A stretch of DNA of 64,000 bases. Source: Oscheius dolichura (lineage: Eukaryota; Nematoda; Chromadorea; Rhabditida; Rhabditidae). The DNA is taken from the NCBI GenBank assembly GCA_932521035.1, contig OW051496.1, positions 9,114,001 through 9,178,000 on the forward strand. Reading direction: 5' to 3'. A program made the position numbers and the translations under genes. The notes under the pieces were generated by a model. The model had not been told where the DNA came from. It saw only the letters and a program-made list of their open reading frames with translations, and searched no databases. Below, in pieces: positions 48,596 through 58,600 of this stretch. Every line of letters begins with the position of its first letter. The first letter of the stretch is position 1.

Positions 48596-49100
48596 TGCCA
48601 AATGACTTTTGGAAAGTTTTTCTCATCATATGAGTATTCTATGCACAAATTTTCAAGGAAATAAATTTTCATAAGTCCATCCGCTCGAGTCTTACAGAAA
48701 TCTGGTCATAAGAACCATTGCTTAGATTTCATTACGGTACGGATTTCATTACGGTATTTTAGGTTTTCCACAACTTATTTGCCTTATTCGCCCTACTTAC
48801 GAGCCGGCTACTGTACCAATAGCGTACTACGGGGACTCCTCATTTTAGTGGCATTGACGAGGGCCCCGCCTACTATCATCTGTCTTATGATAACTGGCTT
48901 CTTTAAAACTTTCTTTAACTCTTCAATTCCTCCTCCACCATTCAGAAATCTCTTTATAAACCACACTGTTCTCAACAAATTTGTTGGATTGAAAGTTTTG
49001 AAGATAGTAATGCAGCCAAGAAAACGACTAACAACTACCGTTCCACTGTTGGAACCTACAGGTTACAGACAGTTTCGTTAAAAAACTCAATATTACTTCA
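48596..49100. other. intergenic, no confident gene
   Basis: A 100-codon frame at 48779-49081 has no support beyond length. The end of this stretch is the promoter side of the next gene; a splice acceptor (ATATTACTTCAG, about 49100) could receive a leader. Confidence 0.4.
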
Positions 49101-49145
49101 GGCCCGTTCCATTCGCTCCTCCCATTTTACGTAGCTCCTAGCAAC

Positions 49146-51926
49146 ATGGGGCTATTGGAGCGGCATTATTCGGCCATGCATCGCCAGGCTCTGGTGGCTC
49201 TCCTAGCTGTTGGGTCCGTCGTTGGAGACTTTAGCGTGAGCATACTTTTTTGGAAATAATAGAAGGGATGGGCTACCAACAGGTGATGCAAGTATTTCTT
49301 GCATTTATGCCCAACATCATTCGGGCACGGCGATTCATAAGTATAAGGGGCTATAGAAAAACTGTAGCACTCCTCTTCTTCTTGGCGGTTTTTACCGTTT
49401 TTCCTTGTTTTTAACGCCTCTAGCCGTTAATATCTAAACTAACTAAAGCTCCGTGGTATCTGTCTGTCCGTCACCGCCCACGCCAGGCGCGCGCGCGTTC
49501 AAACTAGAGTTGCGAGTTCGACCCCAGCGGCGACCAACACTTTTGCTTTTCTCTATTTTTGCGTTTTCTTCATCTGTCGCTACTTTTGCACGTGGGAAAC
49601 GCTAACGACGGCTCGATTAGCATTTGGAACTATAGCTCGGCCATTTGTTGAACATTTTCGGAAATTTAAAATTCAAAATGGAGAGACGGAAAAGCTGTAG
49701 GCTGGGAGCCGCGTTTGTGACGCGGCGAAGCCCTCTTATATAGACAAATAAAACATAAAGCCCAAGAAAAACGCTGAAAACCCCTTAAAAAGAGAACGCG
49801 TACAGCGCGCTTTTGCTCACGGCGCTCAATCCTCTCTCTTGAAATTGCAATAGAAAAAGATGGAAATAACGGATTTTGATATTTTTTCTTTTAGAAGATA
49901 GAAAACAAGATGAAGAATCTTTTAAACGTTGTTTCATGCTGGGTTTTTAAGTTTATTGATAAGAAAAGGACTGTTTAAAGGGAGCCTACCGCAGTATAAA
50001 AAAATGATGAAAGTGATGAATATGATTTTTCGCGGGCAGTGTTTTTCGTTAGCGTCCTTTTTCTGAAAAAATCGTTTCATCGACAAATTTATTTATTTCT
50101 TTGCTTATACTTGTTTTCCCTTCATTATTTTTCTTGCTAAATTATCTACATTCCATAGCGGTTCTTTTGCAGTATCACCGAGCATGTAACGTTTGATACT
50201 AACACTAAAAAGCAAGAACAACGCAGCAAATATAATTGGATGAATTTCTCCCGTAACATCTCGGCACGGAGCACTGTAGCGCGCAATTTTACTGCGGTAG
50301 GCTCCCTTTAATGGCGCATGATGGTCGGAAATCGACTTTCCGATGGTTTTCAACGGCTATAATGTATTGCAAAGTTGTAGATCTCGACGTTTTATGAATG
50401 TATGAAAAAAAGAAATAAAGGAAAGGATGAAAAATAAGCGAGAAAAGCGAACTCAAAGTTGAAAAGAATGAGGACTGGTATAAAATTATTATGTGAAAAA
50501 GTGGAACACGAAAGATGTTGTGGTTAGGATTCCACTGACCGTGCAAAAAGCGAGCAATACTGAAGGGGAACCGGGCAAAAGGAGAGCAATAGAAACGACC
50601 TAACCGCCGCCTAGTCAGAGAAGGAAAGATGACTGCAGTAAAGACAGAATGCCCAGCGTTGAACTTATGCCACAGTCCTGCTTCGAAAGAAGGTCCGACA
50701 AAACGAACTCGTTGATTGGTACTTTCTTCTATTAGGTCGCGCCAGAAGTCAGTGCAATCCGGCCATAACTTTCTTATTATTTGTTCCCCTTTAGTACTTG
50801 GTTTTCAGTATACTCAAGATGTAACTGCTCTTATAAAAGACTACTACCCTTTCAGAGTTGTTTGTGCTCTCAACAGGTAATTATTTTGTTTTATTCGTAT
50901 GCAAAAATTACAGCTCTATCAATCCGGAATTCACGATTAGGATCACCGGTCGAGCCGCAAATAATACTAGTGTCTTCACCTCTATCTTTACGAATACCTT
51001 CAAAAATTACCAAATATCGTTATCTGCAAAAAATGCAAAGACAGAATCGTTTCCCGATTACTCAATCCAGATTTCTGACCAGGGTGTTCCTAAAGTTCCA
51101 ATCGTAATGACATACGGGAACGGAGAACTTACGGTAAGCTCACTTATTTTTACAAGGGAGGGATACATGCTCGGCGTGACATGATTTAATTGTTTTGACA
51201 GTCTTGTAGAGATTTTCTAGCCATCAAGGCATATTGTTTCCTTTTTCCCAAAATTGTCTATATTGCCACAGCTTCACATCTTTACAAGAGTAATGCAAAA
51301 TAGACAAGTTCAAAAACCCGTTTACCATTGAAATCTTATTTTGCATTTTTCTCCTCTAGAACGCAATTTTGGGGAAAACGAAAGAATATGCCTTGATCGC
51401 CAGAAAATCCTCTACAAGACTGTCAAAAAAGCTAAATCAAGTAATGCCGAGCATGTATCCTTCCCTTGTTAGGTACTATTTCCACTGGGATCTAGAAAAA
51501 AAATTTTCCTAAAATTTGACCACCGGACAGTCTGAAAATTTTAATTTTCTTAAAAGCACTCGGGTTAGAAACCGCGGGGCACACAATGGTCTTATTACTT
51601 TTCCAAAATTCCATAACGAAAGCGTGCTAAGGCTCCTAAATTCACATAGAACAGTTCGCTTTTCTGCGGCGGTTTTACTGAATCAGTATTGTTCCCTTTT
51701 TGTTGTTTCCTTGACGGCGCCCACTTTCTAGTTACCCTGTGTATAAAAATGGCGAGGAGCAACAATGGCCTAATTTCAGTACCACAGTGCCGGCGAAGGG
51801 CTTACTGTGAACACTACTACACAGGCTAAGGATCTTAGCTCAGTTTACCTCGTCGCAACTGGGAAGAACCTCGTCGATTGCACCTACGTCCAGTGCTTCC
51901 GTGGCAGAAGTGCTATTGAACTGTGA
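49146..51926 (+). CDS. secreted protein of unknown function, four exons, 174 aa
   Basis: Exons 49146-49235, 50809-50876, 50914-51133 and 51780-51926. All phases agree. Exon 1 encodes a signal peptide (MHRQALVALLAVGSVVGDFS within it). The mature part is rich in Ser/Thr/Asn with alternating hydrophobics that suggest a beta-sandwich (FTIRITGRAANNTSVFTSIF; VPIVMTYGNGEL), and it has several N-glycosylation sequons and a closing DCTYVQCF cysteine pair. I do not recognise the family; a galectin-like or other lectin-like fold is possible but unsupported. Intron 1 holds the element at 49974-50311 and intron 3 the element at 51153-51469. It converges on a DUF281-like gene with 133 bp between stop codons. 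A damaged copy lies at 38086. Confidence 0.7.
49974..50311. mobile_element. miniature element with about 22-bp terminal inverted repeats
   Basis: TTTAAAGGGAGCCTACCGCA at the left is mirrored by TGCGGTAGGCTCCCTTTAA at the right. It contains TTAGCGTCCTTTTTCTG, also present at about 38730. It lies in intron 1 of the 174-aa gene. Confidence 0.75.
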
Positions 51927-52690
51927 TAATCGTAAGCATCGTTTATTAACCCTATGATCTTATATAGATTACAATATCTTATATAGAACATGCCCTTATA
52001 TAGATAATAATAGTTTAATATCATAGCAAAACATAATAAACAAATCACCCCCACACTTATTAGAAAGCACAACGTATGCGGGCGATGCCTTTGCCTTCAC
52101 TACCCACAAAATAGCCATCCTCACATACAGGATTAGTCATGAACAGGTCAGATAGGCAGGCGCCGTCGGTGAGCATCGTTTGGTATCCAGTACAACCAGA
52201 AGCAGCCAGTTGGCAAGTAGTGCCATCTGTCATTGCATGTACGGTGATCGCTGGGAGAGAAGTATCTGTGGACCCACAAAATGTGGAGTCGGTTACGGGG
52301 AAGATCTCCGGAAGCATACAATCATCACATGGATCTAAAATGTGAGATTGCCTTTTCAATTCAATAATAGCGTACAAGTTAGATTAGTTCCAATTCATGT
52401 TATGCGCTAGTTTCAATGATTATGAGAACTGAAATTAGCTCAATTGCGCTGTGGTGAGATATTAGATCCACGCACCACTTCCGATGGCACGTTTGCTGTG
52501 GTACTTAATCAGCAAATTTTCTTCCACTTGCCTCTTTTCTCGGTGGTGGTGGCGATTGTGGTAGTTGTTAGACTTGGTTGTGTAGTAGTCCGAGCAGCAG
52601 ACGTTGGCGGGATCCTCGTTAACGGTATGATATCATCGAAGTCAGGGGGCTTCATTGCCACACACTGATACGATGGCCTGATAAAAACGG
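50785..52690. repeat. segmental duplication, copy 2
   Basis: Direct counterpart of 38066-40960. It retains the complete reading frames of both genes and lacks the nested insertion, so it serves as an internal reference for the damage in copy 1. Confidence 0.85.
51153..51469. mobile_element. miniature element with about 105-bp terminal inverted repeats
   Basis: Left end ACAAGGGAGGGATACATGCT and right end (complemented) ACAAGGGAAGGATACATGCT; the match continues through GACAGTCTTGTAGAG and ATCAAGGCATATT. The internal 100 bp is unique. It lies in intron 3 of the 174-aa gene and is absent from copy 1. Confidence 0.85.
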
Positions 52691-53910
52691 GTTCAAGAAG
52701 GTTTTGAAAAGTTTAAAAACCACAACCGTTACGTAACTTTGCCCGTTACGTTTCTAATTTATTCGAGACCTATATATCATTCGACTCAGTTTTTTACGCT
52801 GATCACGAATATTGTAATTTAAAAAAAGATTGTGTGATTTTAGTAGTAAATATACAATTTTCGGTCTACCTTATCGAGCTGTGTTTACAAGAGAAGGCCG
52901 AGAACTCGAAGTGCTCAATTTGGCGGATTCTGTCAGGATGTAGCCCTATGCGAATGATGTACAAAACAAAAAGAATCCCCCTCCATGGGGGTTACCATTT
53001 TTCTATTCGCAGCTGGCTTCTATTTAAAGAAACAGTGGCACAGCATTTCCCGGGCTGCGCTATAGTAAGCGCAGATGCTCGGGGCACGTTTACTTTTCAT
53101 CGGCTAAAAAACTATGCCCACATGGCTCTTGGTGCGCACAAGGTTGGGGAGCTTTGATCGGCTGGGGACCTATCCAGGGAAGCCTTTTAGCATTCTCTTT
53201 TTGAGGGGCGGAGCCTACGAAAACGACAGATTTGAGCATGTTCTCCTCATTTATCAAATTAGTGAAGCAGTCCTCTATAACAATGTCTTTTCGTTCATTT
53301 TTTACATAGTTCTATCTCTGTGGTGATCGCGGATGCGTATTATGCAGTAGTCACAGAAATGCTCTTTTGAAAAGGGGTACTCTAACGGTTTATGCAGCCT
53401 TATCCCTACTCTATCCTAAGCTGGTCTGGGAAGACTCCGGGAAAATGTGGGGAGCTCTTGTGGACAGCATTTTTGTATAAGGCACATCATCGCATTTGCT
53501 CACATCACTGATCACGTTGTAATCAAGAAAAAATGAAGGAAATGTGTAAATTATAGAAAAGTAAAAAGTGCTCGAAAATAAAAATGCTAAAAATTGAAAG
53601 CGCGCGCATTTTTGACGTTGTGTCTACCGTATTCAAAAATTTCGGCAGGACTGTTCCTTTAAGGTTGCGGTAGCAGGAGGCTGCCGAAGACCCGCTGGTT
53701 TCATTTAATGCTTTTCAAAATCAAACCGTAATGTAATTCTAACGTTAGAGACTATTATTATGCAATTGTAAGATTTTCACAATTGCACACAACGCTGTTA
53801 CGCTCCTGTTGAATATCCTACCTGATGGTGAGCAGGTTGAAGAAGATGAGCTTCACGAGAGCCATGGATACCGTAGCAACCGGGAGGCGGGTCTTCTTTC
53901 TTGACTCCAT
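52060..53910 (-). CDS. C6/DUF281-like secreted protein, copy 2, three exons, 169 aa
   Basis: Exons 53910-53822, 52677-52532 and 52334-52060, all phases agreeing. Exon 1 encodes a basic leader and a signal peptide (MESRKKTRLPVATVSMALVK then LIFFNLLTI); exon 2 gives RPSYQCVAMKPPDFDD and a Thr linker; exon 3 gives the Cys-rich domain (DPCDDCMLP ... DGTTCQLAASGC ... NPVCEDGYFVG ... IARIRC). The second intron has a GC donor (G/GCAAGT) as in copy 1. The first intron, 1144 nt, is absent from copy 1, where the corresponding peptide is encoded continuously. Function unknown; secreted, probably extracellular. Confidence 0.72.
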
Positions 53911-54279
53911 TATGTCTTTTGTACTAATAAGGCCCATTATTTTTTATGGGATCTAGTACGAACACCGCCGTCAGAATCTGTGTGGGCGTGGTGACACATT
54001 CTTTCTCAAGGACAAGATGATTCAAAAAAGATTAATGAGCTGAAGTCAGACATTCTCATCAAAATCAAAAATCTCGGAAAGTGAAAGTACAGCACTTTCG
54101 CGACAATACTATATACTGACAAAACAGGCAATCTTCAACACTATTCATCAGCCCTGAACTACCCAGAAAACTTGCTTTATTGTGATTTAGGCTCCCGCTC
54201 AAACTTAAGATGAGCAATTGAACATTAGGAGACCAATAATTTTTTTCTTTAGAAAGATCTCTTATTTACTGTAAACCCA
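53911..54279. other. intergenic, promoter side of DUF281-like copy 2
   Basis: No promoter motif or gene could be supported. Confidence 0.4.
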
Positions 54280-54540
54280 GCAGTTTTCGGCAGCCTGCCC
54301 TTTGCCAAAGTTATCCAAATGGACCCGTGGTGGCTTCTTCTTATTTGCCCGACAAATTTCTACTTCGAACTCTAAATTTCGATGGCCACGGTTAGGGATC
54401 ACCTTTTTTCCGGCCAACGTTCTTCCTCACCGGGTGAATTTTTTACGGTGTGGAAGAACGTTCGCCCACCTTTTCCGATGGATGTTTTCTGATCGGACAA
54501 GCAGACAAACATCATTGCAGTTTAATAAAAGTTAGATGGG
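54280..54540 (+). repeat. dispersed repeat, copy related to 9440-9660
   Basis: Shares TTCGGCAGCCT, CCAAAGTTATCC, an AGCAGACAAACATC tract and TTTAATAA with the stretch at 9440-9660, in the same order. Confidence 0.5.
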
Positions 54541-55683
54541 TAGAAAATCACAGATTAATCTACATATCGTCGTCTGTCCATTAATAGGCTGGGTGTTCAT
54601 TCATGTGTGTTTCAGAGAGTGTTTGGTAAGTGAAAATTTAGGAGAAACATCCTTTCCGGCTGAAAATTAATGGACCGCCAAAAATACAACAGAACCGAAA
54701 TGTGATCACCATAATAAAATTTTACTATGTAAAAATGTAAATTTGTTTTATTACCACAGGCAAAAGAACGTGACTCGCCAATTTTAACTCCCGGGATCAC
54801 CGAAATTGGTAAAGTGCCCGAGAGCAGCTCCATAGCCAAACGTAACTTTAGCCAGCTTTAGGAGAGAACGAGAGGAAAACAACGACAGGGGGAGGGAGTG
54901 AGGCTGCGATTAAATCGTATGCGATCTAATCTTTTAGATAGCCTCGGAAAGAGGAGGAGGAAGAGGAGGAGGCCCTCCTCCTCCATCCGTTATTCACAAT
55001 TCGACCAGAGCTAGGTCGCACCGTATTGCCCTTATTTACTTTCATTCATTTCCAATAAAGTTTGATAGCTTCTATTTATGCCCCTTTTTTGCAATGGAAA
55101 AAGTCAAGACTACAGTAACCCAAGTTTTATCCTTGGCGATTTTTGGTGATAACAGGAACCTCTCTGGCATTTGATTCTCAAGCTCCTAGATCTCTTCGCA
55201 TAAATGTTAGCTATCGTGGTCCAAGAAATTTGAAGAATTCTCTAATTTAAAAACGTTTCTACCATACAATTCCAAATAATTTCAGCTTGCTGTAACAATG
55301 GTTGTAATCGAAGCAGTTTGAATCCAACACAGTAACAAAATGGTTCTCTTTTGGATTTGAATAAAGAGGGGAATCACATTTGAAGAGAACATGGTTCTGC
55401 TAACAACGTGCGTTTGGAGAAAGCTCTGTGTTTAGCCGAAAGCTCAAAAAAAGGGCTACAAAGCTCTTCCCCGTCATCTACTGTTTTTTCGTGTCCATTA
55501 TTTCTGAAAATATTCAGATTTGAGAGCCTGCTGATCCATAAAAAGGCGGAGTTCTCGGATTTTCGGGATGCTAGGTAACAGGTAGGCTCATTCACGACTT
55601 TCGATGGCTCCAATCGGTCAGTTGGAATTTTCCTCCTTTCCCTCCCTCTACTGAGACTCCAGGGATCTCTTCCTCTTTCAGAA
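54541..55683. other. intergenic before the mucin-like gene
   Basis: Contains a GGAGGAGGAAGAGGAGGAGG tract (about 54952-54975). Promoter of the mucin-like gene expected in the last few hundred bases, but no TATA box was clear. Confidence 0.4.
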
Positions 55684-58600
55684 ATGCTCTTGAAGCTTCT
55701 CCTTCTCTCGCTATCAATTCGTCCCGGGGTCGGTCAAAGTGTCGAGCCCTACAATAAGATCCACTCCTACCTGAACGACACCTACTTCGATGACTGCGTG
55801 AGTTCTTATCCCTTTGGGGACCGCATGCACAAAGATATGTGTATACACATATACATGTACGAAACGCGGTTCTATTGTATTAGAAGCGTCTAATAGAGAG
55901 GGCGAGCTTACTGTAGCGCTTGAAATGAAAAATTCCCCTACTCTTCCAAAACAACGGTAGAGCAGCTAACTTTCATTGCTTCTGCCAATTCCGTCACACC
56001 CAATTCCTGCACTTCCCTTGTAAGATGAGGATGGCCTTCCTTATTTTTTGTGTTCAAAACCATACTAATGACGGCTCTAGGAATAGTATTTGGGGCACTT
56101 CCGGATTCCTATTCGCGATCTTACGGTATCGTTCATTTACTTATCGTAAATCTCTCGTTTATCACCAATTTCGAAGTGAATAATGTCTGGCGAAAATAAT
56201 CACAAGAAGGTCAGCGAACATTCCCAAAGTGATTAGAAGAATGATTGCACAAAAAAACATTCGTCAATTTCTTTGACAGACCCTTTTCCGTCCATCAAAA
56301 TCTCATTCGGGGCTTTCATTTTTCGAGAATAGGTAGCAATGGATGACATGTGGTTAGTAACGGATCTCCTAGATTTTGATGACGATCCCGATGATGGACA
56401 TAAAAGGCCATTATTCCCTCTTTATTCCCTGGTTACCGACGAAGCTGTGTACCAACCCGAAACGGTTCCATAGATGAAAACAAATGGAGGAAATAACGGG
56501 GAACCAGGAGAAGGGCAGGGTTCATTTTAGTGGTCAAAGAAAAATGATAATTTAACACGGACTGTGGGTTGATTTGGCAAGCTTCCTTTCCTTCTTACAG
56601 GGGAGAATGTTCAATCTCATTTGGACTCCCTTATCGCAGTTACAGTAGAATCATTAGGAACATTTTTGAATAAAAAGCATTCAGAAGCAATAAGAATGAC
56701 CGCCCGGTTGATAAATCAAAAATGGAAAAAATACGCTTCATTACTCCCTTCACCCCCTTTGATTTGATTAGAACGTGCCCTAAATGAGGATGTCGAAAAA
56801 AATTGCCGTGTCCTCTTTGTTCTCCATCTATTATTGCCCTTTGTTGTTTCTGCCGTCCATATCGACCCGAATGCTAAATTCTTCCTTCAATCATATTTTA
56901 GACCTGCCCTCTTTTTCTCGTCCACCCGTTTATTGACAGTCTCCTTCAGTTTTCAACAGACATCTGTATCCATTGGGGCAGCCGTAGCGCTTTTCCAGTA
57001 GGGGTATCCTATCCGAGCTACAATTTCATTGAGAACATTCCGTTCATCTCCTCGTTTTACAGGTTTCTTTCCGCTCATCAAACACCCGTTCGGTACTCTC
57101 ATTTTTCGAGAATAGGTAGCAACGAATGACATTCGGTTAGTAACGGATCCCCCGGATTTGGATGACGATCTTCCGGCGTCCGATGATGGACATAAAATGC
57201 CATTATTCCGTCTTTATTCCCTGGTTACCAACGGGGCTGTGTACCAACCCGAATCGGTACCGCATTTCATCAAACACGAAGAAAATATGGAGAGCTGGGA
57301 GATTAGAAGACTGTAAAGAACATAGACGTGCTTTTTCGACGAGAACAGCTTGGAAAGAGGAGAGGTAAGACAACGAATGAGGCCGAAACACGGACGAGAG
57401 ATGTCTTCGAGATAACGGGATCCCTCTAACCAACTTTTTCCTATTTTTAAAGTCGTAGTTGGCTGGCCTTGCAGTATTTCCTCACATTGTTAGGAGACCT
57501 CCACTGCCGTATCTTTCGGGTCCTATCTATTTGCACAGCAGGAACTTGTTTGACCGCCCGTTGATGGAGTTCATTTTTTAGGGTAATGATCTGCCGCAGC
57601 GCCCAGCGGTTACTGTAATTCGTTCGTCATCCAAACATCGAAAGAGATCAGAGCTTGCTGAAAGCGGTGTAGTAAACTACCGGAGAAACCAAAAAAGGAA
57701 AGAAGTCCTTGAAAATGGGATTGGAATGTTATGTGAAACAGTCTGTTTGTGATCGGTATCATCATACCTTCCTAAGTGTAAAGATAGAGCAGAATTGGAA
57801 AGTCGTCCAATATTGTATGAGAAATACAGAGAAAGTCTTTGGAAAACGTTATTCCTTATTTTAATTTAAAAGAAATTCTTATTGACAACTACTTGACAAT
57901 TGACTAGTTCATGATACAAATTGTGAAGGAATGTTTTAAACAAGAGGTATATATTCAAAAAGAAGACTTCTCGTGCCACTTTCTTTGTTCCACGACGACT
58001 TGATAAAAACCTCATAAATCATTACTGGGAGGTCTGACGGTGATCGTTATCGCCCTTGGCTGCTGAAAAACGAGAATGGACGACAGAACGAAAGAAGGGG
58101 AGGTTGGTTTGACTTGACTGGGGGGGGGGCTTGATTAAAGAACATTCCCTATTGTAGAGAGAGTAGAAGGCTTGTCGATCCTCCTAAGAGGATGTAAATA
58201 ACAAGGGATATACAATAAATCTGCCCCTCTCTCACGCAGACCCTTTTCCAGGACATCACCACCACCACCGTTCCGACAACAACGACCACAATGACCACAA
58301 CCCACCTGCCAACGACTTCCACCTCCACTCCTTTCCCCATAACCACGACTTCTACTGTCCGGACTTCTACTGATTCGTCAACCGGATCGACGTCTCCTTC
58401 AACGATTCCCCCGAAGACTTTCACCTCTCTCCCACCGACCACCATGACGTCAGCCGTTTCCTCGTCCCCAAGTCCGACCACGGAGTCTTCCACCACCGTG
58501 ACAACTCCTTCAACGGTTAGTTCCTAGCATTCCTTTCTTCTATAAAGAAGATTCAGACTGGGACGACTTCTCTTGAGATCTCATCGTCGCCTTCTTCCAC

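Noticed and set aside
49450..49560. TTGCGAGTTCGACCCC resembling a tRNA B box
   Set aside because: No A box, acceptor stem or anticodon arm could be drawn; at most a tRNA-derived repeat.
42266..57368. Related short frames with PMMDIECHYSLF or PMMDIKCHYSVF
   Set aside because: They come from the dispersed 200-bp repeat; frames are interrupted in other copies.
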